From contig CAMATR010000008.1 of NCBI GenBank assembly GCA_945861175.1, positions 1 to 15,473 of the forward strand: DNA of 15,473 nt. Reading direction: 5' to 3'. A program made the translations under genes and the position numbers. This DNA is from Chitinophaga pinensis. Lineage in GTDB: Bacteria > Bacteroidota > Bacteroidia > Flavobacteriales_D > Crocinitomicaceae. Below are positions 6,869 through 14,187 of the stretch, one piece after another. Below the pieces are notes generated by a model. That model made no database searches, was not told the origin of the DNA, and worked only from the letters and a program-made list of their open reading frames with translations. Numbering within the stretch: the stretch's first letter is position 1; each line of letters begins with the position of its first letter.

Positions 6869-8005
6869 CTATTGTTTATCAATTACTATACTACGATGAT
6901 ACGTCTTAGATTCTGTAATTAAATAGAGAGTGTATAATCCTGCTCTTGGTGATGAAAGCAATACCTTTTGCTCTGTCTCACCAAATAATGGTCCAAGGTT
7001 TATTTCTTTTGTCAGCTTTCCTGTTGGATCATATACTTCTATTCTTGCAGACTGGCTCTCTCCCACATTCACTCGAACATTAATCTCGCCCTTATTTGGA
7101 TTCGGATAGACTTCTAATTCGTCTGTTATGGTTTGATGCATTAATAATTGATCCCCTTTTTCATCTATTATGATAAGCTGCATTTGAAGGGTTGTGTCAT
7201 TGAAACAGCCATCCTCAAGCGTTAATTTTATATCGTATATTCCTGGTTTACTATAAAAATGCCGGGGGTTTTGATCAACACTCGTCGTACCATCGCCCAA
7301 ATCCCATGAATAAGTGTGCGCCGACATTGACCTAAAATGAATTTCAGTATTAATAGAAAACCCTTCTGAATGCATAGGCAAGTCCTCAATAAACGCATCT
7401 GCACTCGCTGAATACACATTCCGACTGCCTACTGTTATTGGCTCTCCGTTAATTTTTGTTTCGTTTCCACAAACATTTTTTACGGTTATCACAGGTTGAA
7501 ATACCCCCTGGTTTTTATATTCATGCGTGCCATTTGTGCCTTTTAAACCATCGCCATAATCAAAGCAATAATTTTGGTTCCAATCCGTTTGAAAATAAAC
7601 CTCTGTACCGGGACAAATTGGATTTAAGGTGTTTTTACTAACATCTATAAAGGATTCTGGGATAATATCATTTCTAACCTGAATGATTGTCTCACCTGTT
7701 ATTGTTTTTATTCCATTAAATGCGATTAGGTGAACTTTATAGGCGCCTGCTTTCTGAAATGAATGCTTAAAGTAACAATGCATTTCTCTGAGACTTTCTT
7801 TGGTTCCATCGCTATAATCAATAGTATACAAAAAGCTCTCGTTCCCTTGATTTAAGGTACTTAAGTCATCCCAAAATTCTACATTCTCTCCTGGACAAAC
7901 TGTATTTTTTGAAACCCCAAGAATACTTTCCGCGAACAACACTTTACTTCCAAAAATGAGCAGTAACACTATGTTTTTTCTTAAAAGTAATAGGGGTGTG
8001 TTCAT
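6869..8005 (-). CDS. Secreted PKD-domain protein with T9SS type A sorting domain
   Basis: The 378-residue protein has an N-terminal signal peptide (about residues 1-25, ending KVLFA). Three PKD-like beta-sandwich repeats follow. The first is around 28-110 with TIDYSDGTKE, the second around 118-190 with CFDYGDGLKG and a 'CPGTEVYF' lead-in. The third is at about 205-265 with the canonical YSWDLGDGTTS. Residues 298-376 form a Por secretion type A sorting domain: it starts at ELEVYPNPNKGEINV, includes the 'IEVYDPTGKL' core, and ends GLYTLYLITESKTYHRSIVI. The protein should cross the inner membrane by Sec and the outer membrane by T9SS, and be anchored or released at the surface. No enzymatic domain is present, so it is probably adhesive or structural. 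The first codon is at 8003-8005. The nrdA terminator lies upstream, so it should have its own promoter. Confidence 0.9.
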   Translation of the reverse strand: MNTPLLLLRKNIVLLLIFGSKVLFAESILGVSKNTVCPGENVEFWDDLSTLNQGNESFLYTIDYSDGTKESLREMHCYFKHSFQKAGAYKVHLIAFNGIKTITGETIIQVRNDIIPESFIDVSKNTLNPICPGTEVYFQTDWNQNYCFDYGDGLKGTNGTHEYKNQGVFQPVITVKNVCGNETKINGEPITVGSRNVYSASADAFIEDLPMHSEGFSINTEIHFRSMSAHTYSWDLGDGTTSVDQNPRHFYSKPGIYDIKLTLEDGCFNDTTLQMQLIIIDEKGDQLLMHQTITDELEVYPNPNKGEINVRVNVGESQSARIEVYDPTGKLTKEINLGPLFGETEQKVLLSSPRAGLYTLYLITESKTYHRSIVIDKQ

Positions 8006-8046
8006 TTTTTGGTTGTAGTGGTTTTAAGGTTTTCGGTTAAAGATTT

Positions 8047-8080
8047 CAAAAAAAGCACTCCGTTCTGGAGTGCTTTTTTT
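8047..8080. terminator. Intrinsic terminator after nrdA
   Basis: Perfect stem AGCACTCC (8054-8061) / GGAGTGCT (8067-8074) with a GTTCT loop, flanked by an A-run and a T-run, so it can act in both directions. It begins 11 nt past the nrdA stop and separates the RNR operon from the PKD-protein gene read in the same direction. Confidence 0.92.
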
Positions 8081-8091
8081 GAAATAACTTT

Positions 8092-10452
8092 CTATCCTGA
8101 GCACATTTCACATGCATCTGGATTATCGAGTGAGCAGGCAATTGCTGCTTGCTCTTCTTCTATTGTTTTTGCTTTTGGTTCCTCAACAAGAGCTTTATCT
8201 ATAGTAAACTTAATCGCATCTGTAGCTGCTTTCGTTCTTAAGTAATACATCCCCGTTTTTAAACCTTTTTCCCAGCCATAGAAGTGCATTGATGTCAACT
8301 TACCAAAGTTTGCATTTTCCATGAAAATGTTTAACGACTGTGATTGACAAATGTATGCTCCACGATCAGCTGCTTGATCTATAATAGACTTTTGAGAAAT
8401 TTCCCACGCTGTTTTGTAAAGATCCTTTAAGCGCTGAGGAACTTCAATAATATTTTGAACGGATCCATTTGCAGCCATAATCTTCTGCCGCATTTCTTTA
8501 TTCCATAGACCCTCTTTGACTAAGTCCTTCAAAAGGTGCTTGTTCACTACAATAAACTCACCCGAAAGCACGCGTCTAGTATAGATATTTGAAGTGTAAG
8601 GTTCAAAACACTCATTATTACCAAGGATTTGCGCCGTTGATGCTGTAGGCATTGGTGCAAGTAATAAAGAGTTTCTAACCCCATATTCTTTCACCTCTTC
8701 TTTTAACACTTTCCATTCCCATCTGTCTGTTGGAGTTACTCCCCACATATCAAATTGGAAGATTCCTTTTGAAATTGGTGAACCTTGAAAAGTTTGATAA
8801 GCACCCTCTACTTTTGCCAAGTCTTTTGATGCAGTCATTGATGCATAGTAGATTGTCTCAAATACTTCACGATTCAATGCCTTCGCTTCTTCAGATTCGA
8901 ATGGGAAACCCATCATAATAAAGGCATCCGCCAATCCCTGTACGCCAAGTCCAATTGGACGATGGCGTAAATTTGAATTTTTTGCTTCTTCTATGGGATA
9001 AAAGTTTTCGTCGATAATTCGATTCAAATTAATAGTTGCCTGGTATGTTACATCAAATAATCTGTTGTGATCAAATCCTCCATCTTCTGTTACGAACTTT
9101 GGCAGTGCCAAAGACGCAAGATTACAAACAGCTATCTCATCAGGTGCCGTGTATTCAATAATTTCAGTACACAGATTTGATGACTTTATTGTTCCAAGGT
9201 TTTGCTGGTTTGATTTGGCATTCGCTGAATCTTTATACAACATGTATGGTGTTCCCGTCTCAATTTGAGATTCAAGGATTTTAAACCACAAATCTTGCGC
9301 TTTAATCGTTTTTCTTCCCTTTCCTTCCTGCTCGTATTGTGTATACAACTCTTCGAAAGCGGCGCTGTGAACGTCTGAAAGACCCGGGCACTCATGTGGG
9401 CACATCAAGGTCCAGTCTCCATTGTCTTTCACTCGCTTCATGAAAAGATCTGGAATCCACAGTGCGTAAAATAAATCCCTTGCTCTCGATTCTTCTTTTC
9501 CGTGATTCTTTTTAAGATCAAGAAAATCAAAAACGTCTGCATGCCAAGGCTCGATATACATTGCGAAAGAACCTTTTCTTTTTCCCCCTCCTTGATCGAC
9601 ATAACGTGCGGTATCATTGAATACACGCAACATTGGAACGATCCCGTTAGATGTGCCATTTGTTCCCTTAATGTATGATCCTGTGGCGCGAATGTCATGA
9701 ATTGACAATCCAATTCCTCCCGCTGATTGAGAGATTTGAGCACAAGCCTTCAATGTATCATAAATTCCTCCAATGCTATCCTCCTTCATAGTCAATAAGA
9801 AGCAAGATGACATCTGCGGTTTAGGTGTCCCTGAATTGAATAAGGTTGGTGTGGCATGCGTGAACCAGCCCTCAGACATCAAATTATATGTTTTAATAGC
9901 TGACTCGATATCCGTTTTGTGAATTCCAACGGCCACACGCATTAACATTTGCTGCGGTCTTTCAGCAATAATGCCGTTCAGTTTCATGAGGTAAGAGCGC
10001 GTAAGAGTCTTGAAACCAAAATAATCGTAACGGAAATCCCTATCATAAATAATACTTGAATCAAGTGTATCCTTATTGTCCATAACTATACGGTATACAT
10101 CATCGGCAATTAAAGATGCATTTTGATTCGTCTTAGGGTCTACATATCTATGTAAATCCTCTATCACTTCCGAAAACGTCTTCTTCGTTTCCTTGTGAAG
10201 GTTAGATACTGCGATTCTCGATGCAAGCAGGGCATAGTCTGGGTGGTCGATTGTCTTAGCCGCCGCAACTTCTGCCGCAAGATTGTCTAAATCTGTGGTA
10301 GATACACCATCATAAATTCCTTCAATCACTTTCATAGCGACCGCTTCCGGCGATACTAATGGGTCAAGACCATAGCACATTTTTATGATTCTTGCTGTGA
10401 TTTTATCAAACTTAACAGCCTCTTTCCTGGTGTCTCTTTTTACTACATACAT
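8092..10452 (-). CDS. nrdA: Ribonucleoside-diphosphate reductase class Ia, large subunit
   Basis: NrdA reduces ribonucleoside diphosphates to deoxyribonucleotides and holds the active site and allosteric sites. The 786-residue protein starts with an ATP-cone (about 1-95, MYVVKRDTRKEAVKFDKI), the overall activity switch. Catalytic residues line up one position before human RRM1: Cys217 (SSCFLL), Asn426, Cys428 and Glu430 (SNLCTE), and Cys443 (AVCNLAS). Other conserved blocks are SAGGIGLSIHDIRATGSYIK, YVDQGGGKRKGSFAMYIEPW, GTPYMLYKDS and MPTASTAQILGNNE. The C-terminal pair Cys781/Cys784 (CEMC) passes electrons from thioredoxin or glutaredoxin. The protein is strikingly like the eukaryotic R1 throughout. 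The frame stays open 46 codons further upstream, into the nrdB end, but family sequences begin at the ATG chosen here (10450-10452). It lies 52 nt after nrdB and ends at a strong terminator. Confidence 0.98.
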   Translation of the reverse strand: MYVVKRDTRKEAVKFDKITARIIKMCYGLDPLVSPEAVAMKVIEGIYDGVSTTDLDNLAAEVAAAKTIDHPDYALLASRIAVSNLHKETKKTFSEVIEDLHRYVDPKTNQNASLIADDVYRIVMDNKDTLDSSIIYDRDFRYDYFGFKTLTRSYLMKLNGIIAERPQQMLMRVAVGIHKTDIESAIKTYNLMSEGWFTHATPTLFNSGTPKPQMSSCFLLTMKEDSIGGIYDTLKACAQISQSAGGIGLSIHDIRATGSYIKGTNGTSNGIVPMLRVFNDTARYVDQGGGKRKGSFAMYIEPWHADVFDFLDLKKNHGKEESRARDLFYALWIPDLFMKRVKDNGDWTLMCPHECPGLSDVHSAAFEELYTQYEQEGKGRKTIKAQDLWFKILESQIETGTPYMLYKDSANAKSNQQNLGTIKSSNLCTEIIEYTAPDEIAVCNLASLALPKFVTEDGGFDHNRLFDVTYQATINLNRIIDENFYPIEEAKNSNLRHRPIGLGVQGLADAFIMMGFPFESEEAKALNREVFETIYYASMTASKDLAKVEGAYQTFQGSPISKGIFQFDMWGVTPTDRWEWKVLKEEVKEYGVRNSLLLAPMPTASTAQILGNNECFEPYTSNIYTRRVLSGEFIVVNKHLLKDLVKEGLWNKEMRQKIMAANGSVQNIIEVPQRLKDLYKTAWEISQKSIIDQAADRGAYICQSQSLNIFMENANFGKLTSMHFYGWEKGLKTGMYYLRTKAATDAIKFTIDKALVEEPKAKTIEEEQAAIACSLDNPDACEMCSG

Positions 10453-10504
10453 TTCTACGCGCTTTTTATAGTTGGTAATTATTAGGTTTATTTTTAAATG
10501 GTTT

Positions 10505-11479
10505 TTAAAACTCTTCTTCTGTACTAAATTTGTGTTGGTCGCCGCCCGATAGTACGCCAGACTTTTGGTATTCCCCCACCCTTTTTTCAAAGAAATTTGA
10601 TTTTCCTTGGAGAGAAATCATTTCCATGAAATCAAACGGATTTGAAACATTGAAGATCTTTTCGTTTCCTAATTCAGTCAACAAGCGATCAGCTACGAAT
10701 TCAATATACTGAGACATCAAATCGCTATTCATTCCTATCAACTTAACTGGAAGCGCGTCTAAAATAAATTCTTTCTCAATCTCTACTGCTTCTTGAATGA
10801 TATCAAGCACTTGCTCTTTCGACATCTTGTTTACCACGTGATTATTGTAAAGTAAACAAGCAAAATCGCAATGCAAACCTTCATCACGCGAAATCAATTC
10901 ATTTGAGAAGGCCAATCCTGGCATTAATCCTCTCTTCTTGAGCCAGAAAATAGAGCAAAACGACCCTGAGAAAAAGATTCCTTCCACTGCAGCAAATGCT
11001 ACCAAGCGCTCAGCAAAAGAACCTTTATCGATCCAGCGCAATGCCCAATCCGCCTTTTTACGAACACAATCTAACGTATCGATTGCATTAAATAAGTGGT
11101 TTTTATCTTTCGTGTCTTTGATGTAAGTGTCTATTAACAAAGAATATGTTTCAGAATGAATATTCTCCATTGTTATCTGAAATCCATAAAAGAACTTTGC
11201 TTCGGTATACTGTACTTCCGATAAGAAATTCTCTGCAAGATTTTCATTTACGATACCATCCGAAGCCGCAAAGAAAGCAAGAACGTGTTTAACAAAATGA
11301 CGCTCATCATCGTTCAATTTATTTTCCCAATCAATTAAATCGGGAGAAAGGTCAATTTCTTCTGCTGTCCAGAAACTCGCTTCTGCTCTTTTGTAATAAC
11401 TCCATATGTCATCATGCTGAATTGGAAATAAAACGAATCTATTTTTATTCTCTTCCAAAATCGGTTCTACGCTTGCCAT
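10505..11479 (-). CDS. nrdB: Ribonucleoside-diphosphate reductase class Ia, small subunit
   Basis: NrdB (R2) builds the di-iron/tyrosyl radical that starts catalysis in NrdA. All six metal ligands are visible: Asp74 (AASDGIVNENL), Glu105 and His108 (MENIHSE), Glu166 (AVEGIFF), and Glu200 and His203 (RDEGLHCDF). The radical tyrosine is Tyr112, four residues after His108, as in mouse R2. Its presence argues against the Tyr-less class Ic type. The C-terminal FSTEEEF is the acidic/aromatic tail that docks into NrdA. The length of 324 residues is normal for the eukaryote-like branch. The start ATG at 11477-11479 follows an A-rich leader. nrdB is the first gene of the two-gene operon; no NrdR-box pair was evident by eye in the upstream 430 nt, though a motif scan is the proper test. 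Confidence 0.98.
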   Translation of the reverse strand: MASVEPILEENKNRFVLFPIQHDDIWSYYKRAEASFWTAEEIDLSPDLIDWENKLNDDERHFVKHVLAFFAASDGIVNENLAENFLSEVQYTEAKFFYGFQITMENIHSETYSLLIDTYIKDTKDKNHLFNAIDTLDCVRKKADWALRWIDKGSFAERLVAFAAVEGIFFSGSFCSIFWLKKRGLMPGLAFSNELISRDEGLHCDFACLLYNNHVVNKMSKEQVLDIIQEAVEIEKEFILDALPVKLIGMNSDLMSQYIEFVADRLLTELGNEKIFNVSNPFDFMEMISLQGKSNFFEKRVGEYQKSGVLSGGDQHKFSTEEEF

Positions 11480-11911
11480 TTTTTTATTTTTAGTTATGTC
11501 AATACATTTTTAGCACAAGCTTTTTGCTTATGTTTTCTATTTCGTAAAGCTTTTGTTTCCTCGTTGGATGAAATTTGTCTTAAAAGCCTAAATCATTTTC
11601 CTTACTTGAGGCTCACAAATTTTGTCAAAAAACTTTCCTTACGCAATTAAAGAAATTCACAATTACTTAATGTTATTAACACGAGCAATCGCTAGCCCAC
11701 TGAATTCAAACGAATACAACCTTTTCAACACGAATAGGAAAGATATTCACAGAATCTTTACGCATATTTGTCGATAATTTCTGCAGCTTCGTCAATCAAC
11801 TGAAATAAAAGTAGTTTAGATTATCTTTTTATAAAATTAGCGAGAAAGAGGGCCGCAGTCAAGGTTATTTTTTTCTTATTTTAAACATCTCAATGTGGAA
11901 ACTTTATATTT
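11480..11911. other. Divergent intergenic region between nrdB and comF-like gene
   Basis: About 430 bp of AT-rich DNA must hold the promoters of nrdB (minus) and the comF-like gene (plus). I found no exact TAnnTTTG box, no clear NrdR-box pair, no terminator hairpin and no tRNA or other RNA gene. A 15-codon coding-looking scrap on the minus strand near 11759-11803 (QLIDEAAEIIDKYA, then stop) has no start codon. Confidence 0.6.
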
Positions 11912-12634
11912 ATGAACACTACCAGGGAAAAGGTTAGGAGAACAATAAAAAAATGGCTCAAAGACTCCTCTCACATTTTATTTCCTGCACAATGTTTGCT
12001 GTGCGAAGAAGAGCTTCCAAGCAACAATTTAATTTGCTCATTTTGCGAACCAGGGCTATTGCTTACGTATTATGAAAAATACAACGAACCAACAGCACTT
12101 GATCAGCTTTTTTGGGGAAGAGTGAAAATAAAAACAACTTATGCCCTGCTGTTTTATGAAGAAGGATCCTCCACTCAACTTGCACTGCATCAATTGAAAT
12201 ATCGCAATAGACCAGAAATAGGTGTATTTTTTGGGGAAAAAATTGCAGAACGATGGGGAGCAAAACTTATGGAGCAGAAAATAGATCTTCTCTTGCCCGT
12301 GCCTTTACATTCAAAGAAGAAGTTTCTTCGCGGATACAATCAAAGTGCTTTAATTGCTGAAGGCATAAACAAACTCATAAATATCCCCATTGGGGAAAAC
12401 CTAGCAGGAAAAATTAAAGAAAAAGGAAGTCAAACCAGGCATGGGCGTTTTTCAAGATGGGATAATGTTTCAGGTAACTTTAAAATATCAAATAAAATAA
12501 AAGTATATCAACATATTGCAATCGTGGATGATGTTATTACGACAGGTTCAACATTAGAGGCACTCATTAAGGCGCTTCGAAATATTCATCCAGCAGTTCA
12601 AATAAGTATAATTAGCTTAGCGGTCACAAAATGA
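11912..12634 (+). CDS. comF: ComF family phosphoribosyltransferase-like protein
   Basis: ComF proteins are needed for uptake of transforming DNA in several bacteria; in others their role is unclear. The 240-residue protein has an N-terminal zinc-binding-type cluster, CxxC...CxxC (Cys28, 31, 42 and 45), then the conserved 'LhqLKYrnr' region (90-100). Next come PVPLHSKKKFLRGYNQSALI (130-149) and QTRHGRFSRWDNVSGNF (174-190). The phosphoribosyltransferase PRPP-binding loop IAIVDDVITTGST is at 202-214. This order and length are those of ordinary ComF. The ATG at 11912 precedes the first cysteines at the expected distance. Its last codons overlap the next gene by four bases (ATGA), so translation of the two is probably coupled. 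Catalytic activity on a specific base has not been shown for the family, so the enzyme name stays generic. Confidence 0.92.
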   Translation: MNTTREKVRRTIKKWLKDSSHILFPAQCLLCEEELPSNNLICSFCEPGLLLTYYEKYNEPTALDQLFWGRVKIKTTYALLFYEEGSSTQLALHQLKYRNRPEIGVFFGEKIAERWGAKLMEQKIDLLLPVPLHSKKKFLRGYNQSALIAEGINKLINIPIGENLAGKIKEKGSQTRHGRFSRWDNVSGNFKISNKIKVYQHIAIVDDVITTGSTLEALIKALRNIHPAVQISIISLAVTK

Positions 12635-13680
12635 ATGGTATTGGTCGGTTTTTGGTTGTTGGAGGCGGAGTAGCTGGGATTGCTGTTTCGAAACACCTCA
12701 TTGATCAAGGACAAAAAGTTACCTTGATTGATCAAAACCACAAAAAAAGCTCCACTGTGGCTGTGGGAATGCTCAATCCAATCGTTTTTCGTCGCATGAC
12801 AAAATCTTGGCGAGTGGATGACTTTTTACCCTACTGTGAGTCTTTCTATGGCTTTTTTGAAAATACTGCTAAGCAACAATTATTCTTTCCTATTACAATT
12901 CGCCGTTTTTTTTCATCAGAACAAGAACGACAATTCTGGTTGGAGAAACAAGAACGGTTTGATTTTAAAAAATACCTAAATGTTATTTTAGCTGAAGACA
13001 TTGACTATAAACGGGCGAACAATCCATTTGGATCCGGGCGTTTAAATGGCGCAGCTTATGTTCAAACAATACCGTTTGTAGATGCCGGGCTCAACTGGGT
13101 GAATGAAAATGGCAGAGTCATACAAGAACACTTTGATTTTATTCAATTCGATCCTTTCCAACGTCAATATAAAGAAACTGCATACGACGGAGTTATCTTT
13201 TGTGAAGGCGTCGGTGTAACTAACAATCCCTACTTCAGAAAACTTCCTGTAGAATATACAAAAGGTGAAACCATCACAGTTTTAGCAAAGGAATTAAAAA
13301 TCAGCGATTCATACAATCGAAAATGTTTTATTTTACCTCAAGGAAATGATACTTATCGTGTTGGGGCAACCTATGTTTATGGCACCCTTAACGATACAGT
13401 AACTCTTGAAGGCAGAATAGAATTAGAAGAAAAATTTCAAGCTGTAACAAACACAAGCTATACCGTCATTGATCAGCACGCAGGTATTCGACCAACAACT
13501 CCCGATCGAAGGCCAATTATAGGTGAACACCCAGAATTTGAAGGGTTGTTCATTTTTAATGGATTAGGTACAAAAGGATATATGATTGCCCCATTATTAG
13601 CAAAAGAGTTTGTTAACCAAATTGTAAATAATCATCCCTTCGACGCCGAAACAAATCTTTCTCGATTTAAAATTCTTTAA
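12631..13680 (+). CDS. FAD-dependent oxidoreductase, DAO family
   Basis: A 349-residue flavoprotein of the D-amino-acid-oxidase-like fold. The N-terminal Rossmann motif FLVVGGGVAGIAVSKHL (GGGVAG at 11-16) is followed by the acidic end of strand 2 (VTLID) that holds the FAD ribose. The C-terminal FAD-binding part is GIRPTTPDRRPIIGEHPEF, then FIFNGLGTKGYMIAPLLAKE. This last block resembles the oxidoreductase half of MnmC, which matures the wobble uridine of some tRNAs, and also glycine-oxidase-like enzymes. The methyltransferase half of MnmC is absent. The real substrate cannot be told from sequence. The start ATG overlaps the comF stop (ATGA), the arrangement of a two-gene operon. No terminator lies directly after it; the bacilliredoxin promoter starts 6 nt past the stop. 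Confidence 0.9.
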   Translation: MNGIGRFLVVGGGVAGIAVSKHLIDQGQKVTLIDQNHKKSSTVAVGMLNPIVFRRMTKSWRVDDFLPYCESFYGFFENTAKQQLFFPITIRRFFSSEQERQFWLEKQERFDFKKYLNVILAEDIDYKRANNPFGSGRLNGAAYVQTIPFVDAGLNWVNENGRVIQEHFDFIQFDPFQRQYKETAYDGVIFCEGVGVTNNPYFRKLPVEYTKGETITVLAKELKISDSYNRKCFILPQGNDTYRVGATYVYGTLNDTVTLEGRIELEEKFQAVTNTSYTVIDQHAGIRPTTPDRRPIIGEHPEFEGLFIFNGLGTKGYMIAPLLAKEFVNQIVNNHPFDAETNLSRFKIL

Positions 13681-13685
13681 GTTCC

Positions 13686-13716
13686 TTGACAAGAGGGCTG
13701 AAGTTTCTTAATTTTG
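13686..13716 (+). promoter_or_regulatory. Bacteroidetes-type promoter of the bacilliredoxin gene
   Basis: TTG at 13686-13688 and TAATTTTG at 13709-13716 fit the Bacteroidetes primary sigma consensus (-33 TTG, -7 TAnnTTTG) with a 20-nt gap. The leader to the ATG at 13741 would be about 15-20 nt, with no Shine-Dalgarno sequence. Confidence 0.72.
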
Positions 13717-13740
13717 TATAAATAACATAATCAAATTAAC

Positions 13741-14154
13741 ATGTATCCACCAGAACTAGTAAAACCAATGAAAGACGATCTTACCAACGTTGGTTTCCAT
13801 CAATTGACAACACCAACAGAAGTAGATCAACTTATCGAGGGGACTAAAGGAAGCTTGCTTTTGGTTGTTAACTCTGTTTGCGGATGTGCCGCGGGAAATA
13901 TGCGTCCAGGCGTTAAACTATCCCTTGATAACGATAAGGCTCCTATCACATTGGGAACTGTTTTTGCGGGAGTAGATGGTGAAGCGACAGCGCAAGCGAG
14001 AAAGTATTTTCTACCTTACCCCCCATCTTCGCCTTCAGTTGCGCTTTTCAAGGATGGCAAATTGGTTCATTTCTTAGAAAGACACCACATTGAAGGAGGA
14101 ACGGCAAAAATGATTGCTGAAAATCTTACAGAGGCTTACAACGAATTTTGTTAA
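13741..14154 (+). CDS. BrxA/BrxB family bacilliredoxin
   Basis: The 137-residue protein belongs to the YphP/YqiW thioredoxin-like family (BrxA/BrxB), which removes bacillithiol from protein cysteines. The start MYPPELVKPMKDDLTNVGF is characteristic. The active site is the C-G-C motif in NSVCGCAAGNMRPG (Cys47 and Cys49) rather than a CxxC. The downstream block FAGVDGEATAQARKYF and the end (FLERHHIEG, then the closing helix) are complete, and the length is usual for the family. It is monocistronic, with a promoter at 13686-13716 and a terminator at 14161-14187. Established work in Firmicutes ties the family to bacillithiol; many flavobacteria also make bacillithiol, so the same role is inferred here. 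The choice between the names brxA and brxB cannot be made from sequence alone. Confidence 0.95.
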   Translation: MYPPELVKPMKDDLTNVGFHQLTTPTEVDQLIEGTKGSLLLVVNSVCGCAAGNMRPGVKLSLDNDKAPITLGTVFAGVDGEATAQARKYFLPYPPSSPSVALFKDGKLVHFLERHHIEGGTAKMIAENLTEAYNEFC

Positions 14155-14160
14155 ACTCTG

Positions 14161-14187
14161 AAAAGCATCCATAAGGGTGCTTTTTTT
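14161..14187 (+). terminator. Intrinsic terminator after the bacilliredoxin gene
   Basis: Stem GCATCC (14165-14170) / GGGTGC (14175-14180) with one G-U pair and an ATAA loop, extended by AAAA/TTTT, followed by seven T. It lies 6 nt past the stop and overlaps the end of the convergent gene at 14186, so it may serve both. Confidence 0.85.

Noticed and set aside
10453..10590. 46-codon N-terminal extension of nrdA
   Set aside because: It overlaps the nrdB 3' end and is unlike any NrdA. The ATP-cone starts exactly at the ATG at 10450-10452.
11759..11803. Short coding-like peptide QLIDEAAEIIDKYA on the minus strand
   Set aside because: About 20 codons between stops with no ATG; most likely chance.
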